A stretch of 64,000 nt of DNA from CAVRAW01 sp963716135. GTDB lineage: Bacteria; Planctomycetota; Planctomycetia; Pirellulales; JADZDJ01. The stretch covers positions 2,976,001-3,040,000 of the forward strand of contig OY970289.1 in assembly GCA_963716135.1 (NCBI GenBank), written 5' to 3'. Positions 18,219 to 27,313 of the stretch are shown here, one piece after another (positions within the stretch are counted from its first letter, which is position 1; every line of letters starts with the position of its first letter). The notes under the pieces are model-generated. The model was given only the letters and a program-made list of their open reading frames with translations. It was not told the origin of the DNA and searched no databases. Position numbers and translations under genes: made by a program.

Positions 18219-18918
18219 ATGATTACGCTTCGCAAAGCCCGTGACCGCGGACGCACTAACATCGATTGGCTCGATAGCTGGCACTCATTCTCGTTCGGCG
18301 ATTACTACGATCCCAACTGGATGGGCTTCGGCCCGCTGCGCGTGATCAACGACGACGTCGTCCTTGCCGGCGGCGGCTTCGGCATGCACCCACACCGCGA
18401 CATGGAAATCATCACCTACGTGGTGAGCGGGGCGCTGGAACACAAAGACAGCCTCGGCACCGGCTCGGTCATCCGCCGCGGCGAAGTTCAACGCATGACC
18501 GCAGGCACAGGAATCCGCCACAGCGAGTTCAATCCTTCGCCAAACGAACAAGTGCGCCTGCTGCAAGTCTGGATCACGCCCAATCAAAAAGGCCTCGAGC
18601 CCAGCTACGAACAGCGCACCATCGGCGACGATCAAAAGCAAAACCGCCTGCGCTTGATCGCCAGCAAAGACGGACGAGATGGCAGCGTCACCATCAATCA
18701 AGATGCCGACGTCTTTGCCGCACTATTGAAGTCCGGCCAAAAACTCGCGCATCCCCTGCGCGGGCCGTTTGGCCTGGATCCAGATCATCGACGGCAAAGT
18801 AACTGTGAACGGAAAAGAACTGCAACCCGGCGACGCCGCCGCCGTCCACGACGAATCGAACCTGGAACTCGTCGCCCATCAAGATGCCGAACTGCTAGTG
18901 TTCGATTTGGCCAACTAG
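18219..18918 (+). CDS. Pirin family protein, one frameshift
   Basis: ATG 18219 is preceded by GAGGAG at 8 bp. The N-terminal cupin reads RTNIDWLDSWHSFSFGDYYD, FGMHPHRDMEIITYVVSGAL, MTAGTGIRHSEFNP, the classic pirin iron-binding set (His in HPHRD, His in GIRHSEF). At about 18757-18762, in a CGCGGG stretch, the frame changes; downstream RFAWIQIIDGKVTVNGKEL and LVAHQDAELLVFDLAN complete the second cupin and stop at TAG 18916-18918. Total about 232 residues, normal for pirins. Pirins are non-heme iron proteins, some acting as quercetinases; the role here is unknown. It ends overlapping the convergent amidase gene by a few bases. Confidence 0.85.
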
Positions 18919-20138
18919 GCCTTGGCGATTTGCTGGGCAACGGTCAGCAAAAATCGATCCGCGCAGCAGCAGGCCAAGAGCGACAGACCGACCGGCGCCG
19001 TTCCTTCCTCGACTGCCGCTTCCCCCAGCGGCATCGAAAGCTGCGGCACGCGGCACAGCCCGGCCATCGAAGTCAGCGACAAAAGCCGCTGATAATAATC
19101 CCCCGTGCGCAAATCCTTCGCGCCTTTCAGCGGCGCAGGATGCGCCACCGTCGGAATGCACAGCAAGTCGCGCCTCCCAAGAAATTGATGCCACTGGTGG
19201 AAGCACTGCTCGCGCCGCGCGATCGCTTGCGGCATGCGGCGGCGGTCGAGCGTTTGCGCCAATTCAAAACTGTGCGCGGTCATCGGGCCAAACTCCGGCT
19301 TGGCCTGGCCAATCCAGGCGCCCAACGTGCTGGCGATCTCGCCCCATTGCATGATGCAATAGGTTTCCATCCAAATCTCAAAGCCCGAATTCATCGGCTC
19401 GATGAACATTTTTTTAAGCGTTGTTTCGCGCACGCGATCGCCGTAGAGCGACCGCAATTTTGCCAGTCCCCCTTGAAGTGCAGCTTGAGTTTCCGACGCG
19501 GCCAGCTCCAGCGCATCGCGCAAAACGTAAATCGCCGTGGGGTCGTCTTCGATTTGTCCTTCCGGCCCTGGCGGCAACAATTCGTCACCCGCTTGCGCAA
19601 GGATGTCGGCACTGGCCGCCAGGATGCCAACCGTATCGAACGTCGGCGCAAAGGGCATCACGCCCGCCACGCTGATCATTCCATGCGTCGGGCGCAGGCC
19701 CCAAATGCCGCAATTGCTCGAAGGCACGCGCACTGAACCGCCCGTGTCGGTGCCAATCGCGAAATCGACCAGGCCGCACGCCACCGCCGAAGCTGATCCA
19801 CTTGATGAACCACCCGGCACGCGTCCCGGCGCACGCGCATTCAGCGGTGTGCCATAATAATGATTCTCGCCGATCAAGCTGAACGCCAACTCATCGGTCA
19901 CCGTCTTGCCGACGCAGCGCGCCCCGGCCGCCAGCAGTTGATCAACGCACACCGCATTCACCGCCGCCGGAGGATGCGTCGCCTTCCAAGTCGGATTGCC
20001 GCATCCCGTCGGGCAGCCCGCCACGTCGATCAAATCCTTCACCGCAAAGTGCAACCCGTTGAGAGGCCCTTTGCCCGTCGGCGCCAAATCCAGCGTTTCA
20101 ACAAACGCGCCGCTTTGCTCGATGCTGATCGTGTGCAT
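18915..20138 (-). CDS. Amidase (amidase signature family)
   Basis: About 407 residues from ATG 20138; an ATG ten codons upstream is also possible. The Ser-cisSer-Lys triad is visible: lysine in LHFAVKDLIDVAG, the Ser-rich stretch PGGSSSGSASAVACG, and the nucleophile region FAIGTDTGGSVRVPSS. The C-terminal part is typical of AMI1/AtzF-like amidases with AGLCRVPQLSMPLG. Such enzymes hydrolyse small amides (for example indole-acetamide or malonamate) in the cytoplasm; the natural substrate cannot be read. Convergent with pirin, overlapping at the stop codons (CTAG shared), so neither has room for its own terminator. Confidence 0.88.
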   Translation of the reverse strand: MHTISIEQSGAFVETLDLAPTGKGPLNGLHFAVKDLIDVAGCPTGCGNPTWKATHPPAAVNAVCVDQLLAAGARCVGKTVTDELAFSLIGENHYYGTPLNARAPGRVPGGSSSGSASAVACGLVDFAIGTDTGGSVRVPSSNCGIWGLRPTHGMISVAGVMPFAPTFDTVGILAASADILAQAGDELLPPGPEGQIEDDPTAIYVLRDALELAASETQAALQGGLAKLRSLYGDRVRETTLKKMFIEPMNSGFEIWMETYCIMQWGEIASTLGAWIGQAKPEFGPMTAHSFELAQTLDRRRMPQAIARREQCFHQWHQFLGRRDLLCIPTVAHPAPLKGAKDLRTGDYYQRLLSLTSMAGLCRVPQLSMPLGEAAVEEGTAPVGLSLLACCCADRFLLTVAQQIAKA

Positions 20139-20195
20139 ATCGGCAGAGTACGGCGCGGCTGCCCGCACTGCAAGCCGCCGCAGGAGGCCGTCGCC

Positions 20196-21856
20196 TTACA
20201 CGGCATGACCGGCGACTTGCTGATACGTCTTGTATCCGCCGCTCAGGTTCGCCGTCTCAAACCCGCGCTGCTTCAAGAGCCGGGTGGCCAGATAGCCGCG
20301 CATCCCCACCTGGCAGTAGGCAATCACTGGCCGGTCGCGCGGCAATTCATCCAGATGACCACGCAGCACGTCGATCGGCACATTCACCGCGCCGGGAATC
20401 GAACCCCCGGAAAATTCTTCTTGGCTTCGCACGTCGAGAACATAAGGCCTACGACCCTCGGGCAACTCCTCCAATTCCTCGAATTGCTCTACGCTCATTT
20501 GCGGATGATCGCCCCGGAGCAAGCCCGCGGCCACGAATCCCGCCATGTTGATCGGATCTTTCGCTGACCCGAACTGTGGCGCGTAAGCCAACTCCATTTC
20601 CTCTAAATCGAAAACCGTCATCCGCGCTTGAATTGCCACGGCCAGCACGTCGATCCGCTTGTCGACTCCCGCGCCGCCGACAATTTGCGCTCCCAGCACT
20701 AGGCCGCCATCAGGCTCGAACAGCAGCTTGATGGTCATCCCCTGCGCCCCGGGATAGTAGCCGGCATGATTGCCTGGATGCACATAAATTTTTCGATAGT
20801 CCTTCTTCAGGCGGCGCAGGGTCTTTTCCGACGCGCCGGTCATGCCCGCCGCCACGTCGAACACCTTCACAATCGCCGTCCCCTGCGTGCCGCGGAAGCT
20901 CGAATCACGCCCAAAGATATGATCCGCGGCAATGCGTCCTTGACGATTTGCCGGCCCGGCCAGCGGCACCTGTGTCGGGTCGCCGGTCACGAAATCTTTG
21001 ATCTCGACCGCGTCCCCGACGGCATAGATATCCGGGTCGGCGGTTTGCATGTGCGAGTTTACGCGGATGCCGCCGCGCGGCCCAACTTCCAGGCCGGCCT
21101 CGATCGCCAGGCGATTCTCCGGCCGCACACCCACCCCCAAAACCACCAATCTGGCCACGAGCCGCTGTCCCGATTTAAGCTGCACCTCGATGCCGCCGTC
21201 GCTTTTGGCAAAACCTTCCGCCGACTGGCCGAGGATCAGCTTCACGCCGCGCCGCTTCAGCTCCTCGACAATCGGCGCGGTCATCTCAGCATCCAACGGC
21301 GGCAGCACTTGATCCTGCAACTCGACCAGCGTCACTTGCACGCCGCGCCCAACCAAGCTCTCGACAAGTTCCAGCCCGATGAACCCCGCCCCGACCACCA
21401 CGGCCTGCTTGATCCCGCCGTCCACGACCGCTTTGATTCGGTCCGTATCTTGCAAGTTGCGCAGCGTAAAGATTCCCGGCAGATCGATTCCGGGCAAATT
21501 CGGCCGGATCGGCGCAGCGCCCGGCGCCAAAATCAACTTGTCGTACGGTTCTTCATATTCGCGCCCGTTGCCAACTCGCGCACTTTCACCCGCTTGTTCT
21601 GCCGGTCGATGGCCTCCACCGAACTGCGCGTGCGCACATCCAGCCGATAGCGCTCGAGCATCCGCTGGGGCGTCACGACCAGAAGCTTGCTGCGATCGAC
21701 AATTTCTCCGCCGATGTAATAGGGCAGGCCGCAATTGGCGAACGACACATCCGGGCCGCGTTCGAACATCACAATCTCGGCGTCTTCCGACAGCCGCCGC
21801 GCCCGTGCCGCCGCCGATGCGCCTCCTGCCACGCCGCCGACAATGACGATTTTCAT
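20196..21856 (-). CDS. CoA-disulfide reductase with C-terminal rhodanese domain (CoADR-Rhd), one frameshift
   Basis: Starts at 21856 (MKIVIVGGVAGGASAAARAR, FAD-binding) with the redox cysteine in SFANCGLPYYIGG. The frame breaks near 21561-21566 (GCGCCC); one added base joins VRELATG to REYEEPYDKLILAPGAAP. The NAD(P)H motif QAVVVGAGFIGLELVE and the DIYAVGDAVEI FAD motif follow. From about residue 455 a rhodanese domain carries the active loop AYCQVGMRG. CoADR-Rhd enzymes reduce CoA-disulfide, CoA-persulfide or polysulfide with NAD(P)H. Third gene of the arsR-rhodanese operon, so a role in sulfide/persulfide handling is likely. About 550 residues, the expected length. Confidence 0.88.
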
Positions 21857-21892
21857 GATGCGCCTCCCGCGATTGGTCGTGCAGCCCACAAC

Positions 21893-21940
21893 TTATTTGC
21901 AACAACACGATGCCGATTATTTGCAGCAACACGATGCCGA
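21893..21940. repeat. 24-bp tandem duplication at the 3' end of the rhodanese gene
   Basis: Two adjacent 24-nt copies (21893-21916 and 21917-21940) differ at one base. The second encodes the last codons SASCCCK and the stop of the rhodanese gene; the first repeats the same codons and stop just downstream. A recent slippage duplication is the simplest explanation. Confidence 0.85.
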
Positions 21941-22504
21941 TTTGCCATTCGCCGTGCCGGAACTTGCCTCGCCCGAAGGCGCCGAGGCCACGCGATTCCA
22001 GGGCATCTTCGCTAACAACATCCCCATCCCGCAGGTGTCGGTAATGCCGGCGAACACCAATCCTGCCCCGATCGCCGCCGACAATAGGAACCAATACGGA
22101 TGGACCAAATAGCCCAGCAGCGCGCCGACGAGGACCAGTCCTCCGGCCGCAATTCGCACCTGCCGCTCCAGCGACACCGCATTTTTGCCGCGCACCACGG
22201 GCAATCCCGCCTCCACGCATCCTGCCGTTCCGCCTTCGACATTAAACACATTGGTGAATCCGGCCGCGCACAATTGTTCGCACGCCATTTGGCCCCGTCC
22301 GCCCTTTTGGCAAATCAGATACACCGGCTCGTCGAGCGAGCGGGCCAATAGCGCGCCGGGATTCAATTGATCCAGCGGCACATTGCGAGCGCAACCCACG
22401 TGTACCGCCCGAAACTCGGCCGGCGTGCGCACGTCGATCAATTCGATCGCTTTGCCGCGACGAATCAAGTCTTGTAGCTCTTGGGGTGTGATTGTGGCAA
22501 TCAT
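21917..22504 (-). CDS. Rhodanese-like protein with membrane domain (YgaP type)
   Basis: 195 residues. N-terminal rhodanese domain: IELIDVRTPAEFRAVHVGCA and active-site loop YLICQKGGRGQMACEQL with the catalytic Cys followed by QKGGRG. Residues ~115-165 hold two membrane segments (AAGGLVLVGALLGYLV, FLLSAAIGAGLVFAGI) ending in TDTCGMGMLLAKMPWN, the DUF2892-like tail of YgaP, whose rhodanese faces the cytoplasm. The extreme C-terminus is Cys-rich (SASCCCK), possibly able to hold metal or sulfane sulfur. It starts 4 bp after the arsR stop and is followed by CoADR-Rhd, forming a persulfide operon. Confidence 0.88.
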   Translation of the reverse strand: MIATITPQELQDLIRRGKAIELIDVRTPAEFRAVHVGCARNVPLDQLNPGALLARSLDEPVYLICQKGGRGQMACEQLCAAGFTNVFNVEGGTAGCVEAGLPVVRGKNAVSLERQVRIAAGGLVLVGALLGYLVHPYWFLLSAAIGAGLVFAGITDTCGMGMLLAKMPWNRVASAPSGEASSGTANGKSASCCCK

Positions 22505-22508
22505 GGCA

Positions 22509-22831
22509 TCACTCCTTTTCGCGTTTTTTCCCGAAGCGTTTTTCCACGCATTTCAAGATGTCCTGCAAATGCGGCTCGGCGACTGTGTAATACATAAAGC
22601 GGCCGTCACGCTCGTGTTCCAAAAATCCGCACCGCTGCATCAGCCGCAGATGCTCCGAGGCCATGTGGCTGGGAATTCCGCAAGCCTCGGCCAGTTCCCC
22701 CACGGTATACGCCCGCCCAGCAGCATTTGCACGATCCGCAGGCGGTGCGGGTGCGCCAGCGTTCGCAGGCATTCCGCGGCTTCCGCCAGGGCTTCCAGGT
22801 CGGTCAGCTTTGCTTGGGTCTTCACGGTCAT
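22509..22831 (-). CDS. ArsR/SmtB-family regulator, one frameshift
   Basis: Starts at 22831 (MTVKTQAKLTDLEALAEAAE). The winged helix begins with CLRTLAHPHRLRIVQMLLGG; one missing base near 22713-22719 then leads to AYTVGELAEACGIPSHMASE (recognition helix), LRLMQRCGFLEHERDGRFMYY (wing) and ILKCVEKRFGKK. Total about 107 residues, normal. Several cysteines (AAEC, EAC, QRC, LKC) could sense metal, sulfide or persulfide; BigR/SqrR-type ArsR proteins use two cysteines for persulfide and are often next to rhodanese genes, which fits this operon. It probably binds the palindrome at 22859-22878 just upstream and represses its own operon. Confidence 0.85.
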
Positions 22832-22858
22832 GGGCAGGGGCTCCTTCTACATTCAAAT

Positions 22859-22878
22859 ATATCGGAATATTCCGATAT
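22859..22878. promoter_or_regulatory. Perfect 20-bp palindrome, candidate ArsR operator
   Basis: ATATCGGAAT followed by its exact complement, 28 bp upstream of the arsR start codon and in an AT-rich stretch likely to overlap the promoter. ArsR family operators are typically imperfect AT-rich inverted repeats, so autoregulation is the natural reading. Confidence 0.75.
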
Positions 22879-22978
22879 GTCAATAAGTAAATCCGCCATT
22901 TTTTGGCAGAATCGACAAATCGCCGATGGTCGCCGTTTTTCGCCAAATAGCCGGAGGCCGTCGTTCCAAGCAAAATAG

Positions 22979-22999
22979 CCGGAGGGCAACGCCCTCCGG
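22979..22999 (-). terminator. GC-rich hairpin downstream of the MFS gene
   Basis: A 9-bp perfect stem (CCGGAGGGC/GCCCTCCGG) with a 3-nt loop, 29 bp after the minus-strand MFS stop codon. A TATTTTG stretch follows on the minus strand, so it can act as a terminator. Similar in style to the hairpins at 27965 and 36612. Confidence 0.6.
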
Positions 23000-23027
23000 A
23001 AGCGCAACCACAGGGCGCGATCCCCCT

Positions 23028-24317
23028 TTAGATAAACTCCGGCTTCGGCGGCTCCGCCACGGCCGCGTCCAGCCGTCCGTAGCTGCGCAACTTCGGGAAT
23101 AGCCACAGCCCGGCCGCCACCACCAGCAGCGTTCCCACCCCGCCGCTGACGGCGGAAACCACGGGGCCGAACAACTGCGCCACCGTGCCCGATTCAATGT
23201 CCCCCACTTCGTTGGAAATGGTGATGAACATTCCGTTGATCGCCGACACCCGCCCGCGCAGCTCATCGGGGGTCAAGAGTTGAATCAGCGATTGCCGCAC
23301 CACCACGCTGATGTTGTCCATCGCCCCGGTCACAAACAGCATCGCCACCGACAGGGGAAACCACCGCGAGAAGCCAAACACAATCGTCGCCACCCCAAAC
23401 CCCGCGACGGCCGCGAATAAAGCCAGCCCGGCATGCCGCATTGGCCTGAGGTGCGACAGAATGAATGCCATCGCCAGGGCGCCCACCGCCGGCGCAGCCT
23501 GCATGATGCCGAACCCCGTCGGCCCCACGTGCAGAATATCCTTGGCGTAAATCGGCAACAGCGCCACCGCCGCCCCAAACAGCACGGCAAACATATCCAG
23601 CGTGCTGGCGCCCAGAATCACTTTATTGTGCCACACGTACCGGATTCCCACCGCCAGGTTGTGGGCCGTGAACGGCTGCTTCGACTTTATTCGTTTCCTC
23701 AGACGCATTTGCGACAACAGCGCACAAAATCCCAATGCAAAACTCGCATCGCACACAAAAACGATCGCTGATGACTTGAACGCCGCAATAATTCCCCCCG
23801 CCGCCGCGGGTCCAATGACCGAGGCAAATTGAAACGCCGTGGCATTCCACGTCACCGCGTTGGGAAACACGCTGCGCTTTACCAGCGTCGGCATCAGCGA
23901 CGACTTAGCCGGCTGCTGAAAGGATCTCGCGATTCCAGCCACGAACAAGCACGCGTACATCAGTGCAATCGGTCCGCGCACGGCAGTAATGTACGCCAGC
24001 CCCGCCGAGCTGGCCGATATAAACACGAGTGCCGTCATCACCACGCGCCGGCGGCTGAACCGATCGGCCACATGCCCGGCGAACACCGCCAGCCCCAGCA
24101 CCGGCAGCACTTGCACTAGCCCGACCAGCGCCAGCGAAATGGCCATCCCGGTGCGATCGTAAACCTCCCAGCCGACCGCCACCGACTGCATCTGCAACCC
24201 CAGGATCGACAAAAAATTTCCGGTCATGTACAGCCGGAAATCGCGCACCCGTAGCGCGGCGTAAGGATCATGCTTGGAACTGGGCGGGTCGGTGGGATTC
24301 GAGGCGGGGCGATCCAT
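23028..24317 (-). CDS. MFS transporter (MFS_3 / EntS-like)
   Basis: 429 residues, about twelve membrane helices. The start MDRPASNPTDPP leads into DPYAALRVRDFRLYMTGNFL, a hallmark of the MFS_3/EntS branch. MFS motif A appears as FAGHVADRFSRRRVV after helix 2, and a helix 4-5 signature as GIARSFQQPAKSSLMPTLV. The second half has TPDELRGRVSAINGMF, also typical of this group. These permeases export small molecules such as siderophores or macrolides using the proton gradient; the substrate is not evident. It is upstream of the arsR operon on the same strand but separated by a hairpin, so probably independent. Confidence 0.88.
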   Translation of the reverse strand: MDRPASNPTDPPSSKHDPYAALRVRDFRLYMTGNFLSILGLQMQSVAVGWEVYDRTGMAISLALVGLVQVLPVLGLAVFAGHVADRFSRRRVVMTALVFISASSAGLAYITAVRGPIALMYACLFVAGIARSFQQPAKSSLMPTLVKRSVFPNAVTWNATAFQFASVIGPAAAGGIIAAFKSSAIVFVCDASFALGFCALLSQMRLRKRIKSKQPFTAHNLAVGIRYVWHNKVILGASTLDMFAVLFGAAVALLPIYAKDILHVGPTGFGIMQAAPAVGALAMAFILSHLRPMRHAGLALFAAVAGFGVATIVFGFSRWFPLSVAMLFVTGAMDNISVVVRQSLIQLLTPDELRGRVSAINGMFITISNEVGDIESGTVAQLFGPVVSAVSGGVGTLLVVAAGLWLFPKLRSYGRLDAAVAEPPKPEFI

Positions 24318-24369
24318 CGGGAATGAAGTCTATACGATCACGCTGAATCTGGGCAGCGGTCGCTTTCGA

Positions 24370-24621
24370 CTAGACAGCGCGTGCTAACGGTCGGACCGAC
24401 AAGATCTCATCGGCCTGGAGCGGCTCGATATCCTCCGCGGTAACGGTCACAACCTTCAGCGATTCTCCCAATGCATTGGTCACTTCGAGAACCATACCGT
24501 CGGCGCCACCCGAAGGATGTTTTACGGTATCTACCCACGTTGCTACATCTCCGCGCTTCAGGCCGTGCTCCTCGATGTCACGTGTAAGTGCCACACGGTC
24601 GTACAGCTTCAATGCACTCAT
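24370..24621 (-). CDS. DUF4926 domain protein
   Basis: 83 residues from ATG 24621 (MSALKLYDRVALTRDIEEHG). The text VALTRDIEEHGLKRGDVATW, then DGMVLEVTNALGES and TVTAEDIEPL, matches the small beta-barrel DUF4926 family, in which a YD-VAL-D--- start and a V-V---DI- end are typical. It overlaps the upstream DUF6883 gene by four bases (ATGA), so the two are translationally coupled. Such a tight pair of small genes is compatible with a toxin/antitoxin or immunity module, but no catalytic motif proves it. Confidence 0.75.
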   Translation of the reverse strand: MSALKLYDRVALTRDIEEHGLKRGDVATWVDTVKHPSGGADGMVLEVTNALGESLKVVTVTAEDIEPLQADEILSVRPLARAV

Positions 24622-24950
24622 CGTTTGGCCCGTTCTGGTTTTAATGTGATAAAGCGAAATCGGCCATCCAATTTCCATTGTAACCAAATCACGACTACCG
24701 ACAGCGATTGACCATTCGGGCCCTTAAGAAGACCAGGGACCCGATAAAAGGTTCCGTAGACATTAGCCCCATCTTCAATTGCCTCATTTTCGGACGAAAT
24801 TTGTCGAATTGCAGTCTCCAATATTTCAGGTCGAGCCTTTGAGAAGCCTGCTTGAGCCAAAAATTTCGACTTGTCATCCCATGGTCGCGACGAAAGCAAA
24901 TAATCCGTAAGTTTTGAAGCGGAAATTAATGCATCTTCTGGAATACGCAT
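24618..24950 (-). CDS. DUF6883 domain protein
   Basis: About 110 residues from ATG 24950 (MRIPEDALISASKLTDYLLS). The sequence KLTDYLLSSRPWDDKSKFLA, a central GANVYGTFYRVPGLLKGPNG and a terminal WLQWKLDGRFRFITLKPE match DUF6883, which occurs as small stand-alone proteins and as tail domains of some large toxins. It lies 27 bp downstream of thrS and overlaps the DUF4926 gene by four bases. The AT-richer codon use of its N-terminal half, compared with neighbours, hints at acquisition. Function unknown. Confidence 0.72.
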   Translation of the reverse strand: MRIPEDALISASKLTDYLLSSRPWDDKSKFLAQAGFSKARPEILETAIRQISSENEAIEDGANVYGTFYRVPGLLKGPNGQSLSVVVIWLQWKLDGRFRFITLKPERAKR

Positions 24951-24977
24951 TGCAGACCATCCCTTATCCCGCAACCG

Positions 24978-26980
24978 TCAATACTCATCCCCGCCGCCGG
25001 CGCCTTCGTCGAACCGCGGCGGCGGCTTCAGTCCGCGCACCTGCTTGGTGCGCACTTCCTCTTGCAGCTTTTCAATGGCCGCCGACAGCGCCATCGCCCC
25101 TTTGTCCCCCTCGATGCGATCGCGCAGAGCGACGGTTTCCGCTTCCGCGTCGCGCGGGCCGACGACGAACATGTACGGAATCAACTGCAACTGGGCGTCG
25201 CGCACTTTCGCGCCTAGTTTCTCCGCGCGATAGTCGCCGGTCACGCGCATTCCCACGGCATGCAACTCCGCCTCCACGCGCCGGCCGTACTCCTCGCTCT
25301 TTTCGCTCACCGTCAGCACGCGCACCTGCTCCGGCGCCAGCCACAGCGGAAACGCCCCGGCGAAATGCTCGATCAGCACGCCTACGAAACGCTCCAGCGA
25401 GCCTAGCGGCGCCCGGTGGATCATGACCGGCTTGTGCGGCTGATTATCCGGCCCGATGTATTCCAAATCGAACCGTTCCTTGCTCGGCAAATTGTAATCC
25501 ACCTGCACGGTGCCCAATTGCCAATCGCGCCCCAGGCAATCGCGGACGATGAAATCGATCTTCGGCCCATAAAACGCCGCCTCGCCGCGCTCCACCGTCA
25601 AGTGCGGCAAGTTCAAGCTGTTGGCCACCTTGAGAATCGCGTCCTCCGATTTCTTCCACGCCGCCTCGCTCCCCACGTACTTGTCGCTGGTTTGATCGCG
25701 GAATCCCAGCCGCACCCGATAATCCGACAAGCCCAGTGCCTTCAGCACCGTCTGCGTGAAATCGATGCAGCCCAGAATTTCGTGCGCCACCTGGTCCTCG
25801 GTGCAGAAAATGTGCGCATCGTCCTGCGTGAATCCGCGCACGCGAGTCATGCCGCCCAGCTCGCCCGATTGTTCGTACCGATACACCGTGCCGAATTCCG
25901 CCAGCCGCACCGGCAACTCCCGGTAGCTGCGCGGCTTGCTCTTGTAAATCATCACGTGATGCGGGCAGTTCATCGGCTTCAATAGATATTGTTCATCCTC
26001 CGACATCACGATCGGTTTGAACTGGCTGTCGGCGTAGTACGGATAGTGCCCCGAGATTCTGTACAAATCCACTTTGCCGATGTTGGGCGTGTACACCGGC
26101 TCGTATCCGCGCTTCACAAGTTCGTCTTTCACGAACTGTTCCAGCAGGCCGCGCACAATGGCCCCCTTGGGCAGCCACAAAATCAAGCCCGAGCCAACCA
26201 GCGGACTGGTGGAGAAAAGTTCCAGGTGCTTGCCCAGCACGCGATGATCGCGCCTTTTGGCCTCTTCCAGCGCCGCCAGATAATTCTCAAGATCTTCCTT
26301 GCTGAACCACGCCGTGCCATACAACCGCTGCAACTGCTCGCGAGTTTGATCCCCTTTCCAATAGGCCCCGGCCACGTGAGTGAGCTTGAACGCCCCGATA
26401 TATCCGGCGCTGGGGATATGCGGCCCGCGGCACAAATCGATGAATTCTCCCTGCCGGTAGAACGACATCGACGGGTGATCTTTCAGCCCCGTGTTGATGT
26501 GTTCCACCTTGAACTGCTGGCCCAGATCCTGGCACAGTTTGAGCGCTTTTCGCGCGACTCTTCCAGCCGCTCGAACGGCTCATCGGCCTTGATGATCTTG
26601 GCCATTTCGGCCTCGATCTTGGGAAAATCTTCCTCGGTGAGCGAGCGCGGCAGCATCATGTCGTAATAAAATCCGCCGCTCACCGTCGGCCCAAACGCCA
26701 ACTGCACGCCGTCGAACAGCCGCATCACGGCCCGGGCCATCACGTGGGCACACGAGTGCCGCATCACCCCCAGCGCCGCGGCATCTTTCTTGGTTAGAAT
26801 CTTCAGGCCCACTTCGCCCTCGGTGGGCAGCGGCGTATCCAGGCCCACGATCTTGTCGTCGATCACTGCGGCGACGGCGGCTTTCGCCAGGCCCGGCCCG
26901 ATATCGGCCGCCACGTCCTTGGCCCGCAAGTGTTGAGAATACGACTTGACGCTTCCGTCGGGCAGTTTGACCTTCAGCAT
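24978..26980 (-). CDS. thrS: Threonyl-tRNA synthetase, one frameshift
   Basis: Attaches threonine to tRNA-Thr. Starts at 26980 (MLKVKLPDGSVKSY, TGS domain), then the editing/second additional domain with MRHSCAHVMARAVMRLF and PTVSGGFYYDMML. The frame breaks near 26543-26547 (GAGCGCTTTT on the plus strand); one added base restores EKALKLCQDLGQQFKVEHIN. The class II core follows: FIDLCRGPHIPSAG, LLKPMNCPHHVMIYKSKPRS, RVRGFTQDDAHIFC, FYGPKIDFIVRDCLGR, MIHRAPLGSLERFVGVLIEH; then the anticodon-binding domain to the end. Total about 667 residues, slightly longer than the usual ~640. An essential gene cannot be dead, so the shift is almost surely an assembly error. Confidence 0.93.
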
Positions 26981-27313
26981 GATGGATGAGATTTTCCTAA
27001 AGCGGCCCAACCTGCTCGGTTGGGACCAGATACGGCATCGGTACAAAGGACGCCAGTTTTACCTTTCCGCGCCGGCGACTCGATATCCAGCGGCAGGGTG
27101 ACCTCCGCAACGTAACAAACCGCGACGCATTTGAGCAAGCGGGCTTGTGCTGGGCATTTCAGGCCGCACTCTCAAACAGAGACTGCTATCGGCCGGAATC
27201 GGTTCGCAGCCGCCATTTTGCTCGCTTTTTGCTTGCTCTGGAGAAGCACCCAAGTTAATGTTTGATCAAGGGCCAGAGCACCATTTCTTGACTAGCGGCA
27301 ACAGGATTGCAGG
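26981..27313. other. Intergenic region between divergent thrS and ClpP-like genes
   Basis: About 330 bp. It should hold both promoters and the thrS leader. A 7-bp hairpin (CCCAACC/GGTTGGG) lies near 27007-27025, about 30 bp before the thrS start, and could affect its translation. No T-box, tRNA or other RNA class recognised. Confidence 0.45.

Noticed and set aside
18219..19736. 505-codon frame joining pirin to antisense of the amidase
   Set aside because: Only its first ~180 codons are pirin; the rest is amidase antisense after a frameshift.
20391..20412. tRNA T-arm-like sequence (complement of GGGAATCGAACCCCC)
   Set aside because: It lies in the coding sequence of the CoADR-rhodanese (GGSIPGAVNVP) and no other tRNA arm is nearby.
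20196..22220. 674-codon minus-strand frame covering CoADR and upstream
   Set aside because: Its N-terminal ~220 codons are an out-of-frame reading of the rhodanese gene and of the first part of CoADR.
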